Counted from the stretch's first letter, positions 50,906 to 59,134 are shown. The stretch is 64,000 bases of DNA from Mucilaginibacter rubeus (GCF_014643835.1 NZ_BMKD01000007.1:281209-345208); one strand, 5' to 3'. Notes: generated by a model not told the origin, from the sequence alone. Made by a program: numbers and translations.

Positions 50906-51377
50906 ATAATCAAGCTTCAAAAGTAGCAAATTAATTTTGACACTAATTTTTTCGAATTTGAGCGAATTACACGAAGTGCCATTCTACGTCATAATTTGTG
51001 TAATTCGGTTAATTGTGAATGGCATGCTGAGCATTCGTGGTAAAAATCTCTCCACGAATTTATTCGAATTAGCGAATTACACAAACTGCCTTTCCGAGCC
51101 GTAATTAGGGTCATTCGATCGAATCATACCCCTTGCTCAGCATTAGGTTGAAATAATTCGCGTAATTCGCATAAATTATTGACGCCCTGCAAGCATTCGT
51201 GCTAAATAATCAAAATATTTAACTGCATATAGGATCCGCAGTCGTTTCCCTGTACGCTTACAATAATCCGCAATGACAGATAAAACCTTTTACCTATCCC
51301 CCTCATTATCAAATCCATCAATCACCCCCTCAATCGCCTTACAATTATTACGAAAATCATAATTTGTTAAATAATCC
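50906..51377. repeat. Gene-free AT-rich family D repeat region between rsgA and the thr leader
   Basis: From about 50936 to 51200 the sequence is built from family D motifs in both orientations: GCGAATTACACGAA (50962), TTGTGTAATTCGGTTAATTGTGAA (50997), TTAGCGAATTACACAAA (51069), TTCGCGTAATTCGC (51158). GCATTCGTGGT and GCATTCGTGCT recur. 51201-51377 shows nothing recognisable apart from A/T richness. Four short relatives are thus packed into one gap. Confidence 0.6.
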
Positions 51378-51409
51378 TTGCAAATCAGAAAATAATCTAC
51401 TTACTTTAC
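51378..51409 (+). promoter_or_regulatory. Probable promoter of the thr operon leader
   Basis: TTG (51378-51380), 21 bases, then TACTTTAC (51402-51409), six of eight positions of TAnnTTTG. Transcription would start a few bases before the leader ATG at 51421. Confidence 0.5.
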
Positions 51410-51420
51410 AGACATTATAT

Positions 51421-51486
51421 ATGACAATTAACAACACCATTTCTACAATTATTATTACCACCGGTATAAACCTCGGAGGAAGATAA
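51421..51486 (+). CDS. thr operon leader peptide (21 aa, Thr/Ile-rich)
   Basis: The ORF encodes MTINNTISTIIITTG followed by INLGGR and TAA. Thr occurs at residues 2, 6, 9, 13 and 14, Ile at 3, 7, 10, 11, 12 and 16: 11 of 21 residues. It lies 96 bases upstream of thrA, and a rho-independent terminator separates them. The last codons (51474-51482, CGGAGGAAG) are exactly complementary to 51528-51536 in the 5' arm of that terminator. By analogy with E. coli thrL, starvation for charged tRNA-Thr or tRNA-Ile would stall the ribosome early. That leaves the 3' end of the leader free to pair with the terminator arm, so transcription continues into thrA. The peptide itself has no other role. Confidence 0.85.
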   Translation: MTINNTISTIIITTGINLGGR

Positions 51487-51524
51487 TCGTATGGTGTAAA
51501 ACATAAAATGAAAGCCAAAAGAAA

Positions 51525-51557
51525 AACCTTCCTCCGCAAAGAGGAAGGTTTTTTTGT
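51525..51557 (+). terminator. thr attenuator: leader terminator before thrA
   Basis: AACCTTCCTC (51525-51534) and GAGGAAGGTT (51541-51550) form a perfect 10-bp stem with loop CGCAAA, followed by TTTTTTG. It lies only 25 bases before the thrA ATG, so it must control thrA rather than end another gene. The competing pairing is 51474-51482 with 51528-51536 (9 bp), which destroys the terminator stem. Confidence 0.88.
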
Positions 51558-51581
51558 TACAGAACGATTACTAACCCATAA

Positions 51582-54032
51582 ATGAAAGTTTTAAAATTCG
51601 GAGGTACTTCCGTTGGATCTGTAAACAGCATCCAAACCCTGTTAAGCATCCTGAAGGATGAAGTAAAAAATGAAGAAAAGCCGGTGGTGGTATTGTCAGC
51701 CATGGGCGGTGTAACCAACCTGCTTTCGGCCATGGCCGAAGATGCAGCCAACGGTATTGATTTTACCGCCGGGCTTGCCGAACTGGAAAAGCGCCACTTT
51801 GATGCGGTAAAGGCTTTGCTCGACGTGCAGAACCAGAATCCCGCCCTCACCCGTTTAAAAATTCACTTCAACCAACTGGAAGAATTGCTGCAGGGTGTAC
51901 TTACCCTCCGTGAGCTTACGCCTAAAACCCGCGACCAGGTGCTGGCTTTCGGCGAGCGCTGCTCAACACTGATGGTGAGCAAAATTGCAGCCCAGCATTT
52001 TGGCGATGTACTTTTTGTTGATGCTGCTGATGTAATTAAAACCGACAGCGCTTTCGGCAATGCTAAGGTAAACACCGAGCTTACCGAAAGGCTGGTACAA
52101 GGCCTGTATACCGAAAACAAAGGCAAAACATTGATCGTTACCGGTTTCATCGCCTCAAACGATGCAGGGCAAACTACAACATTAGGTCGCGGTGGGTCTG
52201 ATTATACTGCAGCCATATTCGGCGCAGCGTTAAATGCTCAGGAGGTTCAAATCTGGACAGATGTTAACGGTATGATGACCGCTGATCCGCGCATGGTTAA
52301 AAAAGCGTTCTCTTTAACCGAGCTTACTTATACCGAAGCCATGGAGCTTTCCTACTTCGGCGCCAAAGTGATCTATCCGCCAACCATGATCCCGGCATTT
52401 CTAAAAAAGATCCCTATCGTGATCAAAAATACCTTTGAGCCTGAGTTTGAAGGGACGGTGATCCGTCATGATTGCAAGGCCTCTACCCTGCCCATCAAAG
52501 GGATCTCATCTATCAATAATATCAGCATCCTCAATTTGGAGGGTAGCGGCATGGTAGGCAAATCGGGCTTTAGCGGCCGCTTGTTCTCCTTGCTTGCCCG
52601 CGAGCAAATCAACGTAATCCTGATCACCCAATCGTCATCTGAGCACAGCATTACTTTTGCAGTTCAGCCGCAAGATACAGACAGGGCAAAACAGGTTATC
52701 GAACAGGAGTTTGAACTGGAGCTTGCCGCCAAAAAATTGGAACATCTGGTTATCGAAAAGAATCTGGCCATCCTGGCCATTGTTGGCGAAAACATGAAAC
52801 AAACTCCGGGCATGTCGGGCAAGTTGTTCCATGCGCTGGGCCGTAACGGTGTTAACGTAAGGGCTATAGCACAAGGCTCATCAGAATATAACATCTCGGT
52901 GATCATCTCGGCGAACGATCTGTCAAAAGCCTTGAACGCCGTGCACGACGCCTTCTTTGTACAGTTGACCAAAACCCTGCATGCGTTTTGCCTGGGTACC
53001 GGCAACATCGGCAAAACATTGTTTAATCAATTGAACGCCCATAGCGAATACCTGAAAGATAACAACGGCATCCAGGTTAAAATAGCCGGTATCAGCAATA
53101 CCCGCAAAATGACGTTCAATAGTGATGGCATCTCTTTAGATACCTGGCAAAATGACCTGCAATCGTCGCCTTATGAAGCCGATCTGCAATCGTTCATCAA
53201 CCGGATGAAAGAAATGAACCTGCCAAACTGTGTATTTATTGACAACACTGCAAGTCCCGTTCCTATCGGTTTTTACGAGGAGATCTTTAAAGCCAATATC
53301 TCGGTGATCACCTGTAATAAAATAGGCAACTCGGGCAGTTATAAGCAGTACCGCACGTTTAAAGATACCGCACGCGCTCATGGCGTTGATTTCTTCTACG
53401 AAACCAACGTTGGTGCCGGTTTGCCAATCATCAATACCCTTAAAAACCTGATGAACAGCGGCGACAGAGTGCAGCGTATCGAAGCAATACTTTCGGGCAC
53501 TATATCGTTCATCTTTAATAACTTTAAAGGCGATGCCAATTTCCACGATGTGGTAAAAGAAGCCCAGGACAAAGGCTATACCGAACCAGACCCGCGTGAT
53601 GACCTTAGCGGTAAGGATTTTATGCGCAAAATGCTCATCCTTGCCCGCGATGCCGGATATGCTATGGAAGAGGCCGACGTTGAAATAGAAAGCGTGCTGC
53701 CAAAAGCGAGCCTTGAAGCTAAAACTGTTGAGGATTTTTATGCAACATTAAAAACCGAAGACGCGCATTTTGCCAAACTTAAAGATGCAGCCGAAAAAGA
53801 CGGCAAAGTATTGCGTTACATTGGCAAGTTAGAGGAAGGTAAAGTAACTATAACCCTGCAAATGGTTGATGAAAACCATCCGTTCTACATGCTGTCGGGC
53901 AGTGATAATATCATATCCTTTACTACCGACAGGTACCGCGAACGCCCGCTGGTTGTAAAAGGCCCCGGCGCAGGCGCCGAAGTAACCGCCGCAGGCGTAT
54001 TTGCTGATTTAATAAATGTGGGCGCTAATTAG
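51582..54032 (+). CDS. thrA: Bifunctional aspartate kinase / homoserine dehydrogenase I
   Basis: This enzyme catalyses the first and third steps from aspartate to threonine, methionine and isoleucine. The 816-residue product has the aspartokinase domain (KFGGTSVGS at residues 4-12). 'TTLGRGGSDYTAAIFGAALNA' (about 199-219) lies within it. Two regulatory ACT domains (about 315-460) include 'SSSEHSITFAVQP' and 'GSSEYNISVIIS'. The homoserine dehydrogenase domain has the NAD(P) loop 'CLGTGNIGKTLF' at about 470. 'YETNVGAGLPIINTLKNL' and 'DPRDDLSGKDFMRKMLILARDAGY' complete the catalytic region. It is preceded by a Thr/Ile leader and attenuator and followed by thrB and thrC. Confidence 0.97.
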   Translation: MKVLKFGGTSVGSVNSIQTLLSILKDEVKNEEKPVVVLSAMGGVTNLLSAMAEDAANGIDFTAGLAELEKRHFDAVKALLDVQNQNPALTRLKIHFNQLEELLQGVLTLRELTPKTRDQVLAFGERCSTLMVSKIAAQHFGDVLFVDAADVIKTDSAFGNAKVNTELTERLVQGLYTENKGKTLIVTGFIASNDAGQTTTLGRGGSDYTAAIFGAALNAQEVQIWTDVNGMMTADPRMVKKAFSLTELTYTEAMELSYFGAKVIYPPTMIPAFLKKIPIVIKNTFEPEFEGTVIRHDCKASTLPIKGISSINNISILNLEGSGMVGKSGFSGRLFSLLAREQINVILITQSSSEHSITFAVQPQDTDRAKQVIEQEFELELAAKKLEHLVIEKNLAILAIVGENMKQTPGMSGKLFHALGRNGVNVRAIAQGSSEYNISVIISANDLSKALNAVHDAFFVQLTKTLHAFCLGTGNIGKTLFNQLNAHSEYLKDNNGIQVKIAGISNTRKMTFNSDGISLDTWQNDLQSSPYEADLQSFINRMKEMNLPNCVFIDNTASPVPIGFYEEIFKANISVITCNKIGNSGSYKQYRTFKDTARAHGVDFFYETNVGAGLPIINTLKNLMNSGDRVQRIEAILSGTISFIFNNFKGDANFHDVVKEAQDKGYTEPDPRDDLSGKDFMRKMLILARDAGYAMEEADVEIESVLPKASLEAKTVEDFYATLKTEDAHFAKLKDAAEKDGKVLRYIGKLEEGKVTITLQMVDENHPFYMLSGSDNIISFTTDRYRERPLVVKGPGAGAEVTAAGVFADLINVGAN

Positions 54033-54039
54033 TTTAAAA

Positions 54040-54150
54040 ATCCCCTCTTGAGAGGGGGCCCGGCGGGAATCGCGTTAGCAGGGGTGTGTTGAGGATCGAT
54101 AAGTCGCATGCAGAATAACACACCCCTACACCCCTCTCAAGAGGGGAATC
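54040..54150. repeat. Palindromic GC-rich element between thrA and thrB
   Basis: Two self-complementary 16-mers, CCCCTCTTGAGAGGGG (54042-54057) and CCCCTCTCAAGAGGGG (54131-54146), bracket an 11-bp inverted repeat AGGGGTGTGTT (54080-54090) / AACACACCCCT (54117-54127). The whole can fold as nested hairpins. A shorter relative, CTCCCCCTTTAAGGAG, lies at 54228-54243 just before thrB. Confidence 0.75.
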
Positions 54151-54247
54151 GCACAGCCCTCGCCTAAAAGCGACATATGATAGTTTGATATTTTGAATAA
54201 TGGAAGATAATAAGTTACAAGAATTAGCTCCCCCTTTAAGGAGCGGG

Positions 54248-55183
54248 ATGCGCGACAGTATCCACGTTTTTGCTCCGGCAACTGTAGCCAATGTGGTTTG
54301 CGGTTTTGATGTGTTGGGCTTTGCGGTTGATGAACCTGGCGATGAGGTAATCATGCGTGTGACGGGCAAACCTGGCATCACCCTCAGCAAGATTACCGGC
54401 GATGACGGCAGGCTGCCGCTTGATCCGGCAAAGAATACCGTAAGCGTGAGCGTTCAGCATTATTTACAAAGTATTGGCCGTACCGATATTGGTTTAGATA
54501 TCGAGCTGCATAAAAAAATGCCTATTGGCAGTGGTTTAGGTTCAAGCTCGGCCAGTACAGTTGCCGGTTTGTTTGCTATTAAAACATTATTAGGCGATGA
54601 TTCCGACCCGATAAAACTACTTCCGTTTGCCATGAAAGGCGAGGAAATGGCCTGCGGTCATGGCCATGCGGACAACGTTGCTCCTGCCCTGTTTGGTGGT
54701 TTTGTGCTCATCCGCAGTTATGAGCCCCTTGATGTGGTAAGGTTGCCGCATCCTAAAAACCTGTGGTGTGCCATCGTGTTCCCTGATGTTGATGTACCTA
54801 CAAGAGAGGCCCGCCAAATAATCCGTAAAAACATCCAGATGAAGGATGCCGTTACCCAGTGGGGCAATATTGCCGGCTTAGTAAGCGGTTTATTTATGCA
54901 GGATATCGACCTGATTGGCCGCAGTATGAAAGATGTGCTCGTTGAGCCAGTACGCTCTATGCTGATCCCAGACTTTTATAAAATGCGTGAAATGGCTATG
55001 GAACTTGGTGCGGTAAGCTTTGGCATCTCAGGATCAGGCCCGTCTGTTTTTGCTTTTACCAAAGACGAAGCCACCGCACGAGCCATCACCCAAAAGCTGC
55101 AACAGCACTTAACCGGCCTAAAGATCGGTTCAAACAGTTATGTATCAACTATAAATGACGCGGGGCCGAAGGTTTTGGGATAG
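54248..55183 (+). CDS. thrB: Homoserine kinase
   Basis: The enzyme phosphorylates homoserine for threonine synthase. The 311-residue GHMP kinase begins MRDSIHVFAPATVANVVCGFDVLGFAV. It has the ATP loop 'MPIGSGLGSSSASTVAGLFAI' (about residues 92-112), 'GHGHADNVAPALFGGFVLI' (about 136-154), and the C-terminal GHMP block 'VSFGISGSGPSVFAFT'. The longer frame starting at 54200 reads through a CTCCCCCTTTAAGGAG element. The ATG at 54248 has AAGGAG 6 bases upstream and matches the family start. It is separated from thrA by 215 bases containing a repeat, but is in the same direction. Confidence 0.95.
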   Translation: MRDSIHVFAPATVANVVCGFDVLGFAVDEPGDEVIMRVTGKPGITLSKITGDDGRLPLDPAKNTVSVSVQHYLQSIGRTDIGLDIELHKKMPIGSGLGSSSASTVAGLFAIKTLLGDDSDPIKLLPFAMKGEEMACGHGHADNVAPALFGGFVLIRSYEPLDVVRLPHPKNLWCAIVFPDVDVPTREARQIIRKNIQMKDAVTQWGNIAGLVSGLFMQDIDLIGRSMKDVLVEPVRSMLIPDFYKMREMAMELGAVSFGISGSGPSVFAFTKDEATARAITQKLQQHLTGLKIGSNSYVSTINDAGPKVLG

Positions 55184-55211
55184 CCTTAAATCCATCGCAA
55201 TACAAATCACT

Positions 55212-55295
55212 ATGTCATTGCGAGGTACGAAGCAATCGCACGGAAGCAGGTCCTCCCTGTATAGCATGCGATTGCTTCGTACCTCGCAATGACAT
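55212..55295. repeat. ATGTCATTGCGAGG palindromic repeat, copy 4 (perfect 29-bp arms)
   Basis: The arms are 55212-55240 and 55267-55295 and are exact reverse complements over 29 bases: ATGTCATTGCGAGG, TACGAAGCAATCGCA. The loop is 26 bases. It is the best preserved member of a family with copies at 12812, 30606 and 49792. It fills the thrB-thrC gap; a transcript through it would form a very stable hairpin. Confidence 0.9.
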
Positions 55296-55353
55296 GGTAG
55301 GATGAGCTCTAATAAACCTAATTAAATCCGAAATCGAACATCCGAAATCAAAA

Positions 55354-56664
55354 ATGAAACTCTACAGTACTAATAATACCCTATCTGAAGTATCGTTCAA
55401 AGACGCGGTTTTTAACAGCATGCCGCAGGATAAAGGCTTATATATGCCTTACAGCATCCCCCGTTTGGATGACGACTTTATCAACAACCTTGATAAATAC
55501 TCCCTTCCCGAAATTGCTTTTAAAGTAGCCCAAAACCTGCTTGGCGACTCTATTCCGGAAGCAGATTTGAAAGCCCTGATCGATGACGCTATTAACTTTC
55601 CGGCTCCTATCGTAAAGCTGGAAGACAATGTGTATGTCCTCGAGCTTTTCCACGGACCATCACTGGCATTTAAAGATTTTGGCGCCCGCTTTATGAGCCG
55701 CGTAATGAGCTATTTCCTTGAGCCCGGCGAAAAACAACTGGACGTACTGGTTGCCACCAGTGGCGATACCGGCGGTGCGGTGGCTCTTGGCTTTTTAGGT
55801 GTCCCCAATACCCGGGTTACCATCCTTTATCCTAAAGGCAAGGTAAGCGGCGTGCAGGAGCAGCAGCTCACCACAAACGGCCAAAACATCCGCGCTTTGG
55901 AAGTCGATGGTACCTTCGATGATTGCCAAGCCCTGGTGAAACAGGCTTTTGTTGATGAGGAACTGAACGAGAAATTCCGCCTTACATCGGCCAATTCTAT
56001 TAACATAGCACGCCTGGTTCCGCAGACTTTTTACTACTTCAATGCCTATGCACAATTGTTAAGGCAGGGTATTAAAAAAGTGGTATTCTCGGTACCGAGC
56101 GGCAACTTCGGTAATATCGGCGCGGGTTTGTTGGCCTGGAAAATGGGGTTACCTGTCGAAAAATTTATCGCGGCTACCAATGTTAATGATACCGTACCTG
56201 AGTTTTTAAAAACCGGTGTTTATCAGCCTAAACCATCTGTAGCAACTTTATCTAACGCAATGGACGTAGGTAACCCAAGTAACTGGGTACGCATTGCCGA
56301 CCTGTTTAAAAACGACACCGAAGCGCTTAAAGAATTGGTTGTTGGCTTTAAGTACGATGACGAGGAAACTGTAAAAGCCATCAACTGGGTATTTGATAAC
56401 TATAATTATGTGGTTTGCCCACACACTGCTATCGCATGGCAGGCTTTAACCGATTATAAGCAGGACCATGCCGCTGTTGACACCGCCGGTGTATTCCTTT
56501 CAACCGCACATCCTTGTAAATTCCCTGACGTATTTAGCGATGAGGTTGCTGCTAAAATTGAAGTCCCGGAACAGGTAAAAGAACTGGAAGCAAAAACCAA
56601 GCTCGCAGTAGCCATTAGCAAAGATTTTGCTGATTTTAAAGGCTATCTTTTAGGGGTTAATTAA
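55354..56664 (+). CDS. thrC: Threonine synthase
   Basis: This PLP enzyme converts O-phosphohomoserine to threonine. The 436-residue product has 'MKLYSTNNTLSEVSFKDAVFNSMPQDKGLYMP' at the start and the PLP Lys in 'HGPSLAFKDFGARFMSRVM' (about residue 107). 'VATSGDTGGAVALGFLG' (about 131-147) binds the cofactor phosphate, and 'TSANSINIARLVPQTFYYF' follows. It has the class of long N-terminal domain typical of gamma-proteobacterial/Bacteroidota ThrC. It is in the same direction as thrA and thrB but separated from thrB by a repeat. Confidence 0.97.
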   Translation: MKLYSTNNTLSEVSFKDAVFNSMPQDKGLYMPYSIPRLDDDFINNLDKYSLPEIAFKVAQNLLGDSIPEADLKALIDDAINFPAPIVKLEDNVYVLELFHGPSLAFKDFGARFMSRVMSYFLEPGEKQLDVLVATSGDTGGAVALGFLGVPNTRVTILYPKGKVSGVQEQQLTTNGQNIRALEVDGTFDDCQALVKQAFVDEELNEKFRLTSANSINIARLVPQTFYYFNAYAQLLRQGIKKVVFSVPSGNFGNIGAGLLAWKMGLPVEKFIAATNVNDTVPEFLKTGVYQPKPSVATLSNAMDVGNPSNWVRIADLFKNDTEALKELVVGFKYDDEETVKAINWVFDNYNYVVCPHTAIAWQALTDYKQDHAAVDTAGVFLSTAHPCKFPDVFSDEVAAKIEVPEQVKELEAKTKLAVAISKDFADFKGYLLGVN

Positions 56665-56729
56665 TTTCAGTATTTTTAGCTGCTGGAAAACCAACAACTA
56701 CCCGTTATTGCAGAAAGCTGGGTAGGCCT

Positions 56730-56799
56730 GTCAGTCTGAGCCTGTCGAAGACTCGCGCGGAGAGGCCTGCCCACCATACTTCGACAGGCTCAGCATGAC
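56730..56799. repeat. Dispersed repeat family B, copy 2
   Basis: GTCAGTCTGAGCCTGTCGAA on the left and TTCGACAGGCTCAGCATGAC on the right are near-perfect inverted ends. The interior ACTCGCGCGGAGAGGCCTG is shared with the copy at 16270-16345. The gap is between thrC and a lipoprotein gene; no gene is otherwise present there. Confidence 0.75.
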
Positions 56800-56875
56800 A
56801 CCCTTTTTTGGTCGTGGGAAAGCTACGCAATAACAGGCAGTTGAAATATGGCCGGCTTCAATACCGAAACATACA

Positions 56876-57232
56876 ATGCTTAGCAAAACCCTGATATTTA
56901 TCTGCCTCCTGGCAGTTTGCCTAACCGCCTGCAGCCGTAAACAAAAGTTCGACCGTGATAAATGGGATGATGGAGATGGCCTTACGTTCGCTTATCGCCC
57001 GGGTATGGTTAATGACCTGATTGAAAGTAAACAGCTTAATAATCTTAAATATCAACAGGTGATCCATTTGCTCCACCGCCCTCAATTAAGCAGTAAAGAC
57101 AGCATGGTATACGACCTTGACCGGGAATACAGCAAAGGCAAATTGATTTATACTCAAACGCTTGTTGTTTTTTTGAAAGATTCGGTTGTTACAAAGGCCG
57201 AGGTTCATGAAACCCACGCAAAGAAAAAATGA
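56876..57232 (+). CDS. Small lipoprotein of unknown function
   Basis: The 118-residue product has a lipoprotein signal (lipobox CLTAC, C19). 'MVNDLIESKQLNNLKYQQVIHLLHRPQ...VYDLDREYSKGKLIYTQTLVVFLKDSVVTKAEVHET' resembles the SmpA/OmlA (BamE-like) layout: a short helical region 'L..L.Y.QV..LL..P' followed by beta strands with a 'V.K..V' end. This suggests an outer-membrane-associated helper, but similarity is only by pattern. Its stop overlaps the start of the HAD gene by four bases. Confidence 0.7.
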   Translation: MLSKTLIFICLLAVCLTACSRKQKFDRDKWDDGDGLTFAYRPGMVNDLIESKQLNNLKYQQVIHLLHRPQLSSKDSMVYDLDREYSKGKLIYTQTLVVFLKDSVVTKAEVHETHAKKK

Positions 57233-57834
57233 TCAACACCATAATATTCGATCTGGGGGCCGTTTTAATTGATTGGAACCCGCATTATATGTACCGTACC
57301 CTGTTTACTGATGAACAGGAAATGAAAGATTTTTTAGCCAACATCTGTACTTCCGACTGGAATGAAGAACAGGATGCCGGCCGGCCCTTACAGGAAGGTA
57401 CAGATCTGCTTGTCGCTCAATTTCCCGAGCATGAAGCCAATATCCGCGCGTTTTATTCCCGTTGGATAGAAATGCTTGGTGAGCCGTTTCATGGCACTGT
57501 AGAGATCTTTAAGCAACTAAAAGAGAAAGACAAATACAAGATCTATGCATTAACCAACTGGTCGGCTGAGACTTTTCCGATGGCTCAGGAGCGCTTTGAT
57601 TTTTTAAACTGGTTTGATGGCATTGTAGTATCCGGCGCCGAAAAAATGCGTAAACCCACCCCTGCCTTTTACCAGATCCTGCTCGACCGCTACAATGTGA
57701 AAACCGACGAGGCTTTATTTATCGACGATAACTACCGCAATATTTTAGCAGCCGAAAAAATGGGGATCAAATGTATTCATTTTACATCATCTGATGCCCT
57801 GGAGGCGGAACTAAGGGGGTTGGAGATTTTGTAA
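57229..57834 (+). CDS. HAD-IA family phosphatase
   Basis: The 201-residue product has motif I 'IIFDLGAVLIDWNP' (D8; the usual second Asp is Gly, as in the YihX/sugar-phosphatase branch). Motif II is 'YALTNWSAETFPMA' (about residues 105-118), with the Lys of 'SGAEKMRKPTPAFYQILLDRY' (about 138-158), and motif IV 'ALFIDDNYRNILAAEKMGIKCIHF' (about 164-187). It dephosphorylates a small phosphoester, probably a sugar phosphate. It is coupled to the lipoprotein gene (ATGA overlap). Confidence 0.92.
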   Translation: MINTIIFDLGAVLIDWNPHYMYRTLFTDEQEMKDFLANICTSDWNEEQDAGRPLQEGTDLLVAQFPEHEANIRAFYSRWIEMLGEPFHGTVEIFKQLKEKDKYKIYALTNWSAETFPMAQERFDFLNWFDGIVVSGAEKMRKPTPAFYQILLDRYNVKTDEALFIDDNYRNILAAEKMGIKCIHFTSSDALEAELRGLEIL

Positions 57835-57929
57835 ATCTTTGCAGCCGTGCTGCGAAGACACAGCTGCCGGGTATAAAATAAATATATGTCATTTCCGTCT
57901 TGCGCACATCTGTGATGTTGGGCTTAAAA

Positions 57930-58017
57930 TGGGCTTACGTTTGTAACGTAAGCGTGGTCAATGGCGTTACAAACGCCAAGCCATGTTAAGCACTCGTTAC
58001 AAACGAGCGCAAGTTTA
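57930..58017. repeat. GTTACAAAC triple-hairpin repeat, fresh copy
   Basis: There are three consecutive small palindromes: ACGTTTGTAACGT (about 57937-57949), GGCGTTACAAACGCC (about 57964-57978) and CTCGTTACAAACGAG (about 57993-58007). Each has the same GTTACAAAC or GTTTGTAAC core. The order is repeated, inverted and eroded, at 10492-10570. No protein is encoded. Confidence 0.75.
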
Positions 58018-58032
58018 TGACCGGCAGTTAGG

Positions 58033-58245
58033 TTATTTCGCCGGCACAAATATCATCGCCCCGATCACTATTGCCAGTATCCCGCCTATAATCAAATAAC
58101 TTAACGGGTGGGCAAAATTCACTGTCCAGCCCATGTACTTAATTCTTTTGGGCACAATGATCCGGCTATCATCTTTGTTGTAATAAAATACGCCGTATTT
58201 ATAATTATTACTATCCTCTGTAGGTTCCATTCGGTATTTATCCAA
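58033..58245 (-). CDS. DUF5808 small membrane protein
   Basis: The 70-residue product has 'GVFYYNKDDSRIIVPKRIKYMGWTVNFAHPLSYLIIGGILAIVIGAMIF'. This is the DUF5808 signature (Y-x-N-x-D-D-x-R-x-x-V-P-K-R ... G-W-T-x-N-F-x-x-P), then one membrane helix. Function unknown. Its start overlaps the cysM stop by 8 bases, so it is translationally coupled to the cysteine genes. Confidence 0.85.
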   Translation of the reverse strand: MDKYRMEPTEDSNNYKYGVFYYNKDDSRIIVPKRIKYMGWTVNFAHPLSYLIIGGILAIVIGAMIFVPAK

Positions 58246-59110
58246 ATAACTCGCTACTCAAATACCTGTCGCCCCGGTCACAGCAAATAAAAACGATTAG
58301 CCCCTCTTCCAGTTCCTGCGCAAGTCTTACAGCAGCAGATAGTGCGCCGCCGCTGCTCATGCCTGCAAATACGCCTTCTACTTTGGCCATCTGACGCGCC
58401 ATCTGGGTAGCTTCTTCCTGTGAGATATCCATCACCCTGTCAACGCGTTTAGCATCAAAGATCTTGGGCAGGTATTCCTCCGGCCACCTGCGGATGCCCG
58501 GGATAGATGAGCCTTCAACCGGTTGGCAACCTACTATCTGTACGGTGGCGTTTTGCTCTTTCAAATATCTTGAACAGCCCATGATGGTGCCGGTAGTACC
58601 CATCGCACTTACAAAATGGGTGATCTTGCCTTCGGTATCCCGCCAGATTTCGGGACCGGTAGTTTTTACGTGTGCCATGTAGTTATCCGGGTTGGCAAAC
58701 TGGTTCAACAGAAAGTACTCACCGGTAGTGGCCTTTTCTTCAGCATAATCGCGACAAAGCTCTATCCCTTCAAGCAACGTAACTTTAGCACCAAAGGCCT
58801 CCATGGTAAGCGTACGTTCGCGGGTGGAGTTGGATGGCATTACCAGTTCTATCTCCAGATCAAATAACCTTGCAATCATAGCCAATGCTATCCCTGTATT
58901 GCCGCTGGTAGCTTCAATCAACTTTGTGCCGGGCTTAATATCGCCGCGCTCGATAGCACTCCTGATCATGTTGAGCGACGCACGGTCTTTTACGCTGCCG
59001 CCCGGATTATTGCCTTCCAGCTTGGCGAAGATCCGCACTTTTGGATTTGGGTTCAGCTTTTTAATTTCTACCATAGGCGTGTTGCCTATCAGGTCTATCA
59101 ATGAAGCCAT
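58238..59110 (-). CDS. cysM: Cysteine synthase B-type (O-acetylserine sulfhydrylase)
   Basis: The 290-residue product has the PLP Lys41 in 'GNNPGGSVKDRASLNMI', the substrate loop 'EATSGNTGIALAMIA' (about residues 64-78), and 'GTTGTIMGCSRYLKE' (about 170-184). The C-terminal 'VFICCDRGDRYLSSELF' is characteristic of the CysM group. It makes cysteine from O-acetylserine and sulfide (or thiosulfate). It forms an operon with the serine acetyltransferase gene (24-base gap) and the DUF5808 gene. Confidence 0.93.
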   Translation of the reverse strand: MASLIDLIGNTPMVEIKKLNPNPKVRIFAKLEGNNPGGSVKDRASLNMIRSAIERGDIKPGTKLIEATSGNTGIALAMIARLFDLEIELVMPSNSTRERTLTMEAFGAKVTLLEGIELCRDYAEEKATTGEYFLLNQFANPDNYMAHVKTTGPEIWRDTEGKITHFVSAMGTTGTIMGCSRYLKEQNATVQIVGCQPVEGSSIPGIRRWPEEYLPKIFDAKRVDRVMDISQEEATQMARQMAKVEGVFAGMSSGGALSAAVRLAQELEEGLIVFICCDRGDRYLSSELFG

Positions 59111-59134
59111 TATATATTTTTTATGGTAAATGTT

